This document shows positions 1 to 9,165 of a stretch of DNA of 64,000 nt, piece by piece. Position 1 is the stretch's first letter. Each line of letters opens with the position of its first letter. Source of the stretch: Clostridia bacterium (GTDB taxonomy: Bacteria > Bacillota > Clostridia > TANB77 > CAG-508); NCBI GenBank assembly GCA_017517685.1, contig JAFWYK010000010.1:336058-400057 (forward strand). Direction: 5' to 3'. Under the pieces are notes generated by a model. The model saw nothing but the letters and a program-made list of their open reading frames with translations, did no database searches and was not told the DNA's origin. Both the position numbers and the translations under genes were made by a program.

Positions 1-29
1 TTATTTATTTAAAAATAAGGAAAAGAAAA

Positions 30-686
30 ATGAATAATTTATTCGGAATAGTAGTATCAATAATTTATATAGGAGTTGTAATTGCATCAGCGAAAGTTTT
101 TGAAAAAGCAGGTAAGGAAGCTAGTAGAAAATTTATACATATTATGCTTTCAAATTGGTGGATTATCGCAATGATTTTCTTTAAAGATGCTATTGTTGCA
201 TCAATATTGCCAGCACTTTTTATTGTAATAAATTATCTTTCATATAAAAAAGGTATTATTAGTGTAATGGAAAGAGAAGATGGTGAAGAAAATAAAGAAA
301 GTATGGGGACAGTATTTTATGCTGTATCTTTATGCATACTTACACTATTAACATTCGGACCACTAAATAATCCATTGATTGGTTTATGTGGTATGCTTGT
401 TATGGGATATGGTGATGGATTTGCTGCTGTAATTGGTCAAGCAGTTAAAAGTAGAGTATTTGAAATTAAAGGGAATAAAAAATCACTTGCAGGATCATTA
501 ACTATGTTTTGTATAACATTAATGATTATTGCAGGATATCTAACATATGTTGGAGCGGAATATATTGCTATTAAGTCTATTTTAGTAGCAGTTGTTATGA
601 CAATTGTAGAAGCCGTTTCAATAAAAGGAACAGATAATTTATCAGTGCCATTATTAACATCTCTTTTAGTATTGTTAATGGCATAG
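30..686 (+). CDS. CTP-dependent prenol/lipid kinase-like membrane protein (SEC59/DGK1/VTE5 type)
   Basis: A 218-residue protein with about six hydrophobic segments. It carries GYGDGFAAVIGQ near residues 126-137 and EAVSIKGTDNLSVPL near residues 191-205. Both are hallmarks of the dolichol kinase / phytol kinase / diacylglycerol kinase family, which uses CTP to phosphorylate a prenol or lipid alcohol at the membrane. The family is also confused with phosphatidate cytidylyltransferases. The start at 30 has AAGGA at 17-21. It is followed 16 bases later by dxs, so a role in salvaging or tuning isoprenoid alcohols is plausible, but the true substrate (phytol, polyprenol or diacylglycerol) cannot be read from the sequence. 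Confidence 0.75.
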   Translation: MNNLFGIVVSIIYIGVVIASAKVFEKAGKEASRKFIHIMLSNWWIIAMIFFKDAIVASILPALFIVINYLSYKKGIISVMEREDGEENKESMGTVFYAVSLCILTLLTFGPLNNPLIGLCGMLVMGYGDGFAAVIGQAVKSRVFEIKGNKKSLAGSLTMFCITLMIIAGYLTYVGAEYIAIKSILVAVVMTIVEAVSIKGTDNLSVPLLTSLLVLLMA

Positions 687-702
687 TTTTAGGAGTGACG
701 AT

Positions 703-2586
703 ATGATATTAGACAAAGTAAATTATCCTGAAGATCTTAAATGTTTAAAAGATGAAGAAAAAATTACTTTAGCTACAGAAATAAGAGAAAAGATTATAGA
801 CACAGTATCAGAAACTGGTGGTCATTTGGCATCTAATTTGGGAATAGTTGAATTAACAATTGCAATTCATTCAATTTTTAATACACCTATTGATAAAGTA
901 ATTTGGGATGTTGGTCATCAAACTTACGTACATAAGATTTTAACAGGAAGAAAAAATAAAATGGATTCGCTAAGAAAATTAAATGGTATTGCGGGATTTC
1001 CAAAAACAACAGAAAGTGTATATGATAATTTTAATACAGGTCATAGTAGCACATCAATTTCAGTTGGATTGGGAATGGCTAGAGCAAGAGATATTAAAGG
1101 CGAGAATTATAAAATATTATCAGTTATAGGTGATGGTGCTTTGACTGGTGGTATGGCATTAGAAGCTTTAAATGATGTTGGAAGTAGTAATACTAACATG
1201 ATAGTAATACTTAATGATAACGAAATGAGTATATCTAAAAATGTTGGTGGCATTTCTATGATGCTTTCAAAATTAAGAACTAAAAGCGTATATGTTAATG
1301 CCAGTGTAAAAGGAAAAAGAATTATAAATAAAATACCATTTATTGGAAAAAAAGTAGTAAAATTTGTTCAAAATACAAAAAGAGGAATCAAACAATTAGT
1401 TATTCCAAAAATGTATTTTGAAGATATTGGATTTAGATATTTAGGTCCAGTTGATGGTCATAGTATTGAAAAATTGGAAGATATATTTAAAATATGTAAA
1501 GAACAAGAAGGGCCAATACTAGTTCATGTATTAACTAAAAAAGGAAAAGGATATAAGCCAGCAGAAGTTAATGCAGATAAGTTTCATAGTACATCAAGAT
1601 TTAATAAAGAGACTGGTGAAAAGCTAAGCAAAGGTAAAAAAGATTATTCTAAAGTGTTTGGAGATAGTTTAGTTAAACTTGCCAAAGATAATAAAAAGAT
1701 TATTGCTATAACAGCAGCGATGAAGGATGGAACAGGACTTACTGATTTCGCAAAAAAATACCCAAATAGATTTTTTGATGTTGGAATTGCAGAACAACAT
1801 GCTGTTGGTATGGCCGCAGGTATGGCAAAATGTGGAATGATTCCCGTAGTTCCACTTTATTCATCATTTATCCAAAGAGCTTATGATCAATTAATACATG
1901 ATGTTGCAATACAAAATTTACCAGTGATTATTTGTGCAGATAGAGCTGGAATTGTTGGAAATGATGGAGAAACCCATCAGGGATTATTGGATATGGCATT
2001 TACAAATACTATACCTAATTTTACTGTTATGGCGCCTAAAGATTTTAATGAATTGGAAAAAATGATGGAGTTTTCTGTCGAATTAAAGAAACCAGTTTTA
2101 TTAAGATATCCTAGAGGTGGAGAATCAATTTGTTTTGAATCAAATTCTTCTATTGTATATGGAAAAGCAGAAGTTTTAGAAACTGGTAGTGATGTAACAA
2201 TAATAGCAATTGGAAAAATGGTAGCTAGAGCGAAAGAAGTTGCAGATAAACTAAAAGATGATGGTATAAATGCAACTGTTATAAACTCAAGATTTTTAAA
2301 ACCATTTGATGAAAAAACGGTTTTAGATAATTTATCAAATGTAATTGTAACTATAGAAGATGGTACTATAATTGGTGGACTTGGAAGTAGAGTAGAAGAA
2401 CTACTATTTACTAATAGAATTAATAAAAAATTAGAAAAAATAGCTTATCCAGATGAATTTATAAAGCATGGTAGTGTAGATGAAATAGAAGCAAAATATG
2501 GATTAGATACAAAATCAATAGTTACAAGAATAAAAGATTCTTTACAAATAAGTAAAATAAAAAATATTGGTGGGCAAATTAGTTAA
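703..2586 (+). CDS. dxs: 1-deoxy-D-xylulose-5-phosphate synthase
   Basis: Condenses pyruvate and glyceraldehyde 3-phosphate, with thiamine diphosphate, to give DXP, the entry step of the MEP isoprenoid pathway. Cytoplasmic. The 627-residue length is normal. Visible landmarks are the N-terminal SNLGIVELTIAIH, DVGHQTYVHKILTGR, the thiamine-diphosphate motif GDGALTGGMALEALN with a later NDNEMSIS, and in the transketolase-like half DVGIAEQHAVGMAAGMA with GETHQGLLDMAF. The start at 703 is set by AGGAG at 691-695. It sits behind the prenol kinase-like gene and directly ahead of the S4 gene, in what reads as one transcription unit ending at the terminator near 3802. Confidence 0.97.
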   Translation: MILDKVNYPEDLKCLKDEEKITLATEIREKIIDTVSETGGHLASNLGIVELTIAIHSIFNTPIDKVIWDVGHQTYVHKILTGRKNKMDSLRKLNGIAGFPKTTESVYDNFNTGHSSTSISVGLGMARARDIKGENYKILSVIGDGALTGGMALEALNDVGSSNTNMIVILNDNEMSISKNVGGISMMLSKLRTKSVYVNASVKGKRIINKIPFIGKKVVKFVQNTKRGIKQLVIPKMYFEDIGFRYLGPVDGHSIEKLEDIFKICKEQEGPILVHVLTKKGKGYKPAEVNADKFHSTSRFNKETGEKLSKGKKDYSKVFGDSLVKLAKDNKKIIAITAAMKDGTGLTDFAKKYPNRFFDVGIAEQHAVGMAAGMAKCGMIPVVPLYSSFIQRAYDQLIHDVAIQNLPVIICADRAGIVGNDGETHQGLLDMAFTNTIPNFTVMAPKDFNELEKMMEFSVELKKPVLLRYPRGGESICFESNSSIVYGKAEVLETGSDVTIIAIGKMVARAKEVADKLKDDGINATVINSRFLKPFDEKTVLDNLSNVIVTIEDGTIIGGLGSRVEELLFTNRINKKLEKIAYPDEFIKHGSVDEIEAKYGLDTKSIVTRIKDSLQISKIKNIGGQIS

Positions 2587-2587
2587 A

Positions 2588-3382
2588 ATGTTTGAAAAAG
2601 CAAGAGAAAAGTACAAAGATACAGAATATAAAATGTTAGTAGCGAAACTTATTGATAAATATGAGATTTGTAAAACAAAAAATAAAATTTCGTATACTGA
2701 TTTTTTGAATATATCTGAAAGATCTATTGTAGAAAAGATAATTAAAGAAGAGAGAATAAATAACTATGTTTTCTTTGGTGGAAAAGAGGAAACAGATAGA
2801 ACTGTTTTGATATTTTATCCTGAAAAAATAAATGAAGAAATGTTAGTTAAGAATTATGAAAAAATATTTGATGTAATAAGAATAAAATTACCTAATAATA
2901 TTAGTTATGAGCACAGAGAATTCTTAAGTGGAGTTATGAAATTTGGCATAAAAAGAGAAAAGATAGGCGATATCATAGTAACTGACTTTGGTGCTGATAT
3001 AATTTTGTTTTCTGATATATCAAAAATACTTGTTGAAGATTTAAAACAATTAACTAGATTTAGAAAATCAGAAATCACAATTGAGTCTATAAATGATGTA
3101 ACAAATATGATGACAGAATTTGAAGAAAATAATATAATAGTTACATCGTTAAGATTAGATAACTTTGTTGCTGAACTTGTAAATTGTTCTAGAACAAGGG
3201 CGAGTGAAATTATTAATGAAGGTAGAGTTTTTGTAAATTCTATAAATGAATATAAAGATTCCAAAAAAATAGAAATTAATGATATAATTACTGTGCGTGG
3301 AAAAGGAAAATTTATTTTTGACGGAATTGAAAAAGAAACAAGAAGTGGTAGATTATTAATAAATATGAGAAAATATAAGTAG
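2588..3382 (+). CDS. YlmH-type S4 RNA-binding protein
   Basis: A 264-residue protein with the C-terminal S4 domain at about residues 186-250 (SLRLDNFVAELVNCSRTRAS, then INEGRVFVN), which binds structured RNA, and an N-terminal YlmH-like region. YlmH proteins bind the ribosome or nascent-chain complexes. In Bacillus subtilis YlmH has been linked to ribosome-associated quality control, and this window also encodes RqcH (60664-62379). The reading frame opens with TTG at 2567 inside dxs, but ATG at 2588, one base after the dxs stop with GGTGGG about 13 bases upstream, is a better start. After dxs one often finds tlyA, also an S4 protein, but TlyA has S4 first and a methyltransferase after it, which is not the case here. 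Confidence 0.82.
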   Translation: MFEKAREKYKDTEYKMLVAKLIDKYEICKTKNKISYTDFLNISERSIVEKIIKEERINNYVFFGGKEETDRTVLIFYPEKINEEMLVKNYEKIFDVIRIKLPNNISYEHREFLSGVMKFGIKREKIGDIIVTDFGADIILFSDISKILVEDLKQLTRFRKSEITIESINDVTNMMTEFEENNIIVTSLRLDNFVAELVNCSRTRASEIINEGRVFVNSINEYKDSKKIEINDIITVRGKGKFIFDGIEKETRSGRLLINMRKYK

Positions 3383-3392
3383 GAGGCAAAAG

Positions 3393-3788
3393 ATGATTGA
3401 TTTAAATGATGATGTTATTTTAGCTAATAATATGAGAAGTAGAGCATATGTTAAATATACTCCTTATACTGTTGGTGCGGTTTTAACAACAAGAAATGGA
3501 AAAAAATATACAGGATGTAATATTCAAAATAATGGAATTCAAAGTTATTGTGCTGAAAGAGTGGCATTTTTAAAAGCTATTTCAGAAGGTGAATTTTTAT
3601 TTGATAGAATTGTAATTATGGGTGGACCTAAAGGAAAACCAGCAGAAAAATGTTTACCATGTGGTTATTGTAGACAATTTATAAGTGAATTTGTTGATAA
3701 GGATTTTAAAGTATATACAGTATATGATAATAAAGTAGAAGAATATACATTTGAAGAATTGTTACCATATTCTTTTAAATTAGATTAA
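3393..3788 (+). CDS. cdd: Cytidine deaminase
   Basis: Hydrolytic deamination of cytidine or deoxycytidine to uridine forms, in pyrimidine salvage. The zinc site is plain: CAERVAFLKA (Cys and catalytic Glu) and PCGYCRQF (second and third Cys). At 131 residues it is the compact homotetrameric type. AGGAGG lies a few bases before ATG at 3393, and the gap from the S4 gene is about 10 bases, so it is the last gene of the dxs unit. A strong hairpin terminator follows. Confidence 0.95.
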   Translation: MIDLNDDVILANNMRSRAYVKYTPYTVGAVLTTRNGKKYTGCNIQNNGIQSYCAERVAFLKAISEGEFLFDRIVIMGGPKGKPAEKCLPCGYCRQFISEFVDKDFKVYTVYDNKVEEYTFEELLPYSFKLD

Positions 3789-3801
3789 TTATAGATAAAA
3801 G

Positions 3802-3833
3802 AAAAAGAAACCTTTTAAAAGGTTTCTTTTTTT
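3802..3833. terminator. Bidirectional terminator between cdd and the minus-strand orphan
   Basis: A perfect self-complementary stem centred at 3816/3817 (arm GAAACCTTTT and its complement), flanked by an A-run on the left (3802-3806) and a T-run on the right (3827-3833). Read from either strand it is a stem plus U-tract, serving cdd from the left and the converging gene from the right. Confidence 0.85.
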
Positions 3834-3846
3834 ATATATATAAATA

Positions 3847-5391
3847 TTATCTACCATCATCATCTTTATCTTGATTATGTGTTGTTTCTGGAGTGTCTGG
3901 CTCTACACGAGTAGGTGTTCCTGCTTTAAGACTTGGATCTGCTAATAACCAACCATTACTATATGTAAAATCAGTTGCAGCTAAATGTTTTACATCGCCT
4001 AATATTGCTTCAAAAGAATCAAGTGAAGCGAAAACATCTTGGTTGTTAGCTACGAAGTTTTGATTTTGATTAACTGTAGCGCTAGGATGTGAATTGTCTA
4101 ATAAATATTCGTTGTCAAAGCTAACTTCAATTGCATTATTTAAAAGTGAAGTAGCAGAAAAGTCTTGAACAAATACTTTTTGCTCATCACCGTTTTCATC
4201 TATGTATGTAATAATAACAGTGTTTTCTTTGGCTGGTTCTGAGTTAGGACTCTTACCTTGGTTAACTGTTTTATCATATCTAGTATCAACAGATGTAACT
4301 GTACAATTTGGATTTTCTTCTTCAAATGCTTCTGAAACTAAATCAGTCATTACATCGTCTATTACATTATCTAAATCTTCTCTAATTTGTGATAACTCTT
4401 CATATGTTGGTGTAGTAGGTGAAGATTTTGCAGCTTGAATAGCAGCTTCAATAGCGTTAATCTTGGCGATTGTTTCTTCAGATACATTTACTTGATATCC
4501 TTGTTCTTGAGCTTGTGAGATATTTAGAGTGTTAAACTCGTGTGCATTTCCTAAATGTTGTGCACCAACAATAATTCCACCAACTATTAAGCAAGATGCA
4601 AATACAGCTCTAATTTGTTCTCTATGATTTGTGTGGAATCTTTGAATTGCTTGACCAGCTTTTACTGCTGAAAAATAAGCAACTTCACCAAATAGATTTG
4701 GTTCTTCTTTATATTCAGCAACTTCTTGTCTAGTATCCATTCTTTTTGCTTCATTAATTACTTCAAGTCTTGTTCTGCATCCGTTTATATTTGCTCCAAA
4801 CGCAGCTGGAGTTAATGTTCTATTAACACGGAAGTTTTCAATATGAGTTTCATCGATTGCTTGGATTTTTTGAACGGCAGCTCTTGATCTAGAATAATAT
4901 TCATGTCCTAAAAATGTAGTTGTGTGTTCGGCAATTGTTTGATCAAAAAGACGAGTGCTTTTTGATGTTTTATCCATATATCTGTGATAATCTCTTATAA
5001 CATCTTTATCAATAGACACTGAGTTGTCATCATCATATACTAGTGATTTACTTAAAATAGCTGATGCTACTTTAAATTGCCCTAATCTTGAACTAGCAAA
5101 AGCATAATCTCTAATTAGATCTTCTTCTCGTTTTGTGAACTTTGGTGTTTTATAGCCTTCACCATATTGGTAATGACCTTCATCAGATTGAGCAAAAACA
5201 CTTAAATCACCTCTTGCTGCATCGGATAAAACTTCAGCATATCTGCTTTGTAATTTATCAGGTGATATGTGTGGCCCTTGGGTTGCTGCAAGATTTGAAT
5301 AAATTTCACAAAGTTTTGAATAGTATTCTAATTGTTTTACATATAAAGATTTTTGACAAAGCATAATCTTCTTTTCATTATTAAGTCTCAT
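3847..5391 (-). CDS. Orphan single-pass membrane protein, function unknown
   Basis: A 514-residue protein that I do not recognise. Residues 1 to about 260 are soluble, charged and helical-looking, rich in Arg, Lys and Tyr. One hydrophobic segment lies at about 262-280 (FASCLIVGGIIVGAQHLG). The rest is acidic, with a possible helix or coiled coil at about 300-345, a region with a DENGDEQKVFV strand, and an Asn/Gln-rich tail ending in acidic residues. With Arg/Lys before the segment, the N-terminal half is probably cytoplasmic and the C-terminal half outside. GGAGG sits about 9 bases before ATG at 5391. One of only two complete minus-strand genes in the window. It looks slightly richer in G+C than its neighbours (23 of 60 bases in 4801-4860). 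Its stop is 14 bases from the shared terminator. Confidence 0.75.
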   Translation of the reverse strand: MRLNNEKKIMLCQKSLYVKQLEYYSKLCEIYSNLAATQGPHISPDKLQSRYAEVLSDAARGDLSVFAQSDEGHYQYGEGYKTPKFTKREEDLIRDYAFASSRLGQFKVASAILSKSLVYDDDNSVSIDKDVIRDYHRYMDKTSKSTRLFDQTIAEHTTTFLGHEYYSRSRAAVQKIQAIDETHIENFRVNRTLTPAAFGANINGCRTRLEVINEAKRMDTRQEVAEYKEEPNLFGEVAYFSAVKAGQAIQRFHTNHREQIRAVFASCLIVGGIIVGAQHLGNAHEFNTLNISQAQEQGYQVNVSEETIAKINAIEAAIQAAKSSPTTPTYEELSQIREDLDNVIDDVMTDLVSEAFEEENPNCTVTSVDTRYDKTVNQGKSPNSEPAKENTVIITYIDENGDEQKVFVQDFSATSLLNNAIEVSFDNEYLLDNSHPSATVNQNQNFVANNQDVFASLDSFEAILGDVKHLAATDFTYSNGWLLADPSLKAGTPTRVEPDTPETTHNQDKDDDGR

Positions 5392-5548
5392 ATTTAATCC
5401 TCCATAATATATACATATTAATTATAATATAATTGAATTTGAAAAACTTTAATGTAACAAAAACGTAATTAAAAAATAATTTAAATGTAAAAAGAGAAAG
5501 GTGCCTAAAAAATAGTTGTTTAAAAGTGAAAATTATTACATTTTACAA

Positions 5549-5577
5549 TTGACAAAAAAATTATTTTAATAGATAAT
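5549..5577 (+). promoter_or_regulatory. Sigma-A type promoter of glgP
   Basis: TTGACA at 5549-5554 and GATAAT at 5572-5577 with a 17-base spacer. It lies about 60 bases ahead of the glgP start, giving a short leader that ends in AGGAGG. Confidence 0.8.
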
Positions 5578-5636
5578 TAAATGGTATACAAACAAATGAA
5601 GATTAAAATTTTATAAATACAAAGGAGGAATATATA

Positions 5637-8198
5637 ATGTATATATTCAACAGAGTTACAGTAGTGCCACAATTACCAAAAAGAATTGGTAAATTATCAG
5701 AAATGGCAAATAACTTATGGTGGTCATGGAACACTGAATTTCTAAAATTATTCAAGACTATGGACAGAGATTTATGGGAAGTAAGTGAAAAAAATCCTGT
5801 AAAATTCTTAAAAATGATTAGTCAAGAAAAAGTTGAAGAAGTGGTTGGAAACGAAGAGTTTTTAAGAGAATATGACATTGCAGTAGAGCATTATGAATGT
5901 TATATGAATAGTAAAGATACTTGGTTTGCAAAAAATTATCCTAATAATAAAGAAGATGTTATAGCATACTTCTCAGCAGAATATGGACTAGATGAAATAG
6001 TTCCAATATACTCAGGTGGTCTTGGAATATTATCTGGCGATCATTTAAAATCTGCAAGTGATTTAGGATTACCTTTTGTAGCTGTAGGTCTATTATATAA
6101 AAATGGATATTTCCATCAAAAAATAAATTCACGTGGTGAACAATGTTCAGAATATCATAACATTGATTTATACAATTTACCTATTACAACAGTAAAAGAT
6201 AAAATGGATGATGATGTTATAATTAATATTCCACTTGGAGATAGAACTTTATATTTAAAAATATGGCAAATATGCGTTGGTAGAATTAAATTATATTTAA
6301 TGGATTCAGATATTGAGAAAAATGATGAAGATTTAAGACCAATCACACTTCGCTTATATGGTGGAGATAAAGAAATGAGAATTCGTCAAGAAATCGTTTT
6401 AGGTATGGCTGGTGTTAAATTGTTAAAAACACTTGGATATAATCCAGCTGTATATCATATGAACGAAGGACATTCATCATTCTTAACACTTGAATTAATT
6501 AAAAATATTATGGAAGAAAAACAAATTTCTTTTGAACTTGCAAAAGAAATTGCTACTGTTCAAACTGTATTTACAACACACACACCAGTACCAGCTGGAA
6601 ATGATATATTTGATATTCCTTTAGTTGAGAAATATTTTAATGGTTTCTGGGAAAAATTAGGAATTTCAAAAACTGATTTCTTAAAATTAGGTATGGCTGG
6701 AAATGAAATGGAACCAGGATTTAATATGGGTGTATTAGCACTTAAAATTGCTGGTAAGAAAAATGGTGTAAGTAAATTACACGGAGAAGTTTCTAGAGAA
6801 TTATTTAGTGATGTTTGGCCAAATATTGCAGAAGATGAATCACCAATTACACATGTAACAAATGGTATTCATACATGTACATGGCTTGCTCCTAACTTAA
6901 AAGATTTATTTAATGAATACTTACCACCATATTGGCAAGATAAAATTCATTTAGATTCTACTTGGGAAAAAATAGATACAATTCCTGATGAAAGATTATG
7001 GGCAGAACACATTAAGAGAAAAGAAAAATTAATTAATTTAATTAAACAAAATGTTACAGCAAGATATGTAAATAGTGGAATTGGATATGATCAAATCGCA
7101 GAAGTTGTTAATAAATTAAATCCTAATGCATTAACAATTGGATTTGCAAGAAGATTCGCAACATATAAAAGAGCAACATTATTATTTAAAGATATAGCTA
7201 GATTAACACAAATTTTAAATGATGAACAAAGACCAGTTCAAATTGTATTTGCAGGTAAAGCTCACCCAGCAGATAAAGATGGACAAGATTTAATAAAATT
7301 CATTCATGAAATTTCATTAATGCCACAATTTAAAGGAAAAATATTCTTACTTGAAAACTACAATATTGGAGTTTCAAGATATTTAATTAGTGGTGTTGAT
7401 GTATGGTTAAATAATCCAAGAAGACCAATGGAAGCGTCTGGAACATCAGGAGAAAAAGCATCAGTAAATGGTGCAATCAACTTCAGTGTATTAGATGGTT
7501 GGTGGTGTGAAGGATATGATGGAACTAATGGATGGACAATTGGAACTAATGCTCATTATGATTCTTATGAAGAACAAGATAAAGCAGATAGCAATAGTTT
7601 ATATCATACATTAGAAAATAAAATCATTCCTGCATATTATGCTAAAGATAAAAATGGTATTTCAAAAGAGTGGATGACATATATGAAAAATTCTATCAAA
7701 ACAACTGGTGGAAAATATAGTACAGCTAGAATGGTTTGTGACTATGTAAATGAATTATATATGCCACTTTGCAACTTAAAGAAAGCTCATTTTGAGGATT
7801 TATCAAAAGTTGCTGATTTTACAAAATGGAAAAAAGATATTAGAGAAAATTGGCAAAAAATTGAACTTGTTCAAGATAGAAATGTTGATAATGCAAAATT
7901 AGTTGCTGGAACACAAATTACAGTAACATGTGAAGTTAAACTTCCAAATATTGCAGAAGAAAATACAGATATTCAAGTATACTTTGGACAATTCTTAGAA
8001 AATGGAACAGTAAGAAATGTATATACAGAAACAATGAATAAAATTGGAGAAAATCAAGAAGAAGGAACATTTAAATATGAAGCTGTACTTGATTTGAAAA
8101 CTGGAGGAAACTTCGGATATACATTTAGAGTAATGCCAAAACATGAAATGTTATTAGATTCAGAAAACTTAGATTTAGTTAAATGGATTACAAAATAA
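5637..8198 (+). CDS. glgP: Alpha-glucan (glycogen/maltodextrin) phosphorylase, GT35
   Basis: Releases glucose 1-phosphate from alpha-1,4-glucans with pyridoxal phosphate. Cytoplasmic. The 853 residues start with the LPKRIGKLSEMANNLWWSW block (DUF3417-type N-terminus) of the Thermus/Thermotoga branch of bacterial phosphorylases. Other blocks are SAEYGLDEIVPIYSGGLGIL, HMNEGHSSF, TTHTPVPAGND, and the cofactor site EASGTSGEKASVNG with the pyridoxal lysine at about K607, then DGWWCEGYDGTNGW. The start at 5637 has AGGAGG just ahead. No other glycogen gene is adjacent. It has its own promoter and terminator, so it is monocistronic. It can feed glucose 1-phosphate to the rfbA enzyme and to glycolysis via a phosphoglucomutase not seen here. 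Confidence 0.95.
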   Translation: MYIFNRVTVVPQLPKRIGKLSEMANNLWWSWNTEFLKLFKTMDRDLWEVSEKNPVKFLKMISQEKVEEVVGNEEFLREYDIAVEHYECYMNSKDTWFAKNYPNNKEDVIAYFSAEYGLDEIVPIYSGGLGILSGDHLKSASDLGLPFVAVGLLYKNGYFHQKINSRGEQCSEYHNIDLYNLPITTVKDKMDDDVIINIPLGDRTLYLKIWQICVGRIKLYLMDSDIEKNDEDLRPITLRLYGGDKEMRIRQEIVLGMAGVKLLKTLGYNPAVYHMNEGHSSFLTLELIKNIMEEKQISFELAKEIATVQTVFTTHTPVPAGNDIFDIPLVEKYFNGFWEKLGISKTDFLKLGMAGNEMEPGFNMGVLALKIAGKKNGVSKLHGEVSRELFSDVWPNIAEDESPITHVTNGIHTCTWLAPNLKDLFNEYLPPYWQDKIHLDSTWEKIDTIPDERLWAEHIKRKEKLINLIKQNVTARYVNSGIGYDQIAEVVNKLNPNALTIGFARRFATYKRATLLFKDIARLTQILNDEQRPVQIVFAGKAHPADKDGQDLIKFIHEISLMPQFKGKIFLLENYNIGVSRYLISGVDVWLNNPRRPMEASGTSGEKASVNGAINFSVLDGWWCEGYDGTNGWTIGTNAHYDSYEEQDKADSNSLYHTLENKIIPAYYAKDKNGISKEWMTYMKNSIKTTGGKYSTARMVCDYVNELYMPLCNLKKAHFEDLSKVADFTKWKKDIRENWQKIELVQDRNVDNAKLVAGTQITVTCEVKLPNIAEENTDIQVYFGQFLENGTVRNVYTETMNKIGENQEEGTFKYEAVLDLKTGGNFGYTFRVMPKHEMLLDSENLDLVKWITK

Positions 8199-8207
8199 TA
8201 AAGATTA

Positions 8208-8233
8208 GCGAGGAGAAAATCCTCGCTTTTTTT
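8208..8233 (+). terminator. Terminator of glgP
   Basis: Stem GCGAGGA/TCCTCGC (8208-8214 with 8220-8226), loop GAAAA, then seven T. Confidence 0.93.
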
Positions 8234-8253
8234 GTCATTAAAAATAATATTAC

Positions 8254-8282
8254 TTGAGAAAAAAATGTATAAATGATATAAT
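8254..8282 (+). promoter_or_regulatory. Promoter of the P-loop/Asp23-cmk-plsC unit
   Basis: TTGAGA at 8254-8259, 17-base spacer, TATAAT at 8277-8282. The start codon of the next gene is 30 bases downstream. Confidence 0.82.
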
Positions 8283-8311
8283 GCAAACGAAATAAATTTT
8301 AGGAGATACAA

Positions 8312-9157
8312 ATGTTATTTGGACATAAAATGAAAACATATGCTTTTGTTGGCCCATCTGGAACAGGAAAGAGTTATCGTGCTCAAATGGTTGCTAATGA
8401 AAGAGGAATTAATTACATAATAGATGATGGTCTTTTAATTAGCGGTAATGAAGTGCTTGCGGGGATTTCTGCAAAGAAAGCTCCAACAAAAATTGAAACT
8501 GTTAGAAATGCTTTGTTTCAAAATGAAGAAAGAAAAAAAGAAATTCAAAAAGTTATTAAAGCTAAAAAACCTAATAGTATTTTGATTTTAGGAACTTCAG
8601 ATGAAATGGTTAGAAGAATTGCTGAAAACCTTGGGTTTGAACCAATTTCAGAAACTATTTATATAACAGATGTTGCTACTGAAGAAGAAATGGCAATGGC
8701 AAGAAATATAAGAGTTACAGAAGGAAAACATGTTATTCCAGTGCCAACATTTGCAATTAAAAAAGACTTTTCAGGATATTTGCTTGATCCGCTTCAAATA
8801 TTTAAATCAAAGGGAAAAGGAAAGGCTCCATATATTTCTGAAAAATCAATTATAAGACCTACTTTTAGTTATATGGGAAACTTTGAAATTTCAGATACTG
8901 TTTTTAAACAAATAATTGATTATGTTGTTGAAAAAACTGAAGGTGTATATAAAATTCATAGAGCAATCATAAAAAAACATGGTGAGGCTGATGGAGTTTA
9001 CATTTATATAGAAGTTATTATTGAGTTTGGATATAACATTAATGATACAATGCAAATTTTAAAAAGAAAAATAGTAAAAGAGATAGAAAAATTAACTGCA
9101 ATGAATGTACTTAGTATGGAAATTGTTGTTAAAGGAGTAAATGTAAGTAAAAAATAG
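8312..9157 (+). CDS. P-loop NTPase fused to an Asp23/Gls24-like domain
   Basis: A 281-residue protein with a Walker A motif GPSGTGKS at residues 14-21 followed by a small nucleotide-binding fold (residues 1 to about 175, with SILILGTSDEM as a later strand). The C-terminal part, about 178-278, resembles the Asp23/Gls24 (alkaline shock, DUF322) domain: ISDTVFKQIIDYVVEKTEGV, a VYIYIEVIIEFGYNI strand pair, KRKIVKEIEKLTAMNV and a final IVVKGVNV. Asp23 proteins are envelope-stress or membrane-associated factors in Gram-positives. Start ATG 8312 with AGGAG at 8301-8305; an internal ATG at 8330 is less well placed. First gene of a unit with cmk and plsC. The NTPase activity and the partner are unknown. 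The fusion reading rests on motif pattern only. Confidence 0.7.
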   Translation: MLFGHKMKTYAFVGPSGTGKSYRAQMVANERGINYIIDDGLLISGNEVLAGISAKKAPTKIETVRNALFQNEERKKEIQKVIKAKKPNSILILGTSDEMVRRIAENLGFEPISETIYITDVATEEEMAMARNIRVTEGKHVIPVPTFAIKKDFSGYLLDPLQIFKSKGKGKAPYISEKSIIRPTFSYMGNFEISDTVFKQIIDYVVEKTEGVYKIHRAIIKKHGEADGVYIYIEVIIEFGYNINDTMQILKRKIVKEIEKLTAMNVLSMEIVVKGVNVSKK

Positions 9158-9165
9158 GAGGAAAT

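Noticed and set aside
2567..2588. TTG start of the S4 gene inside dxs
   Set aside because: It would overlap dxs by 20 bases and has no ribosome site. ATG 2588 directly after the dxs stop is more natural.
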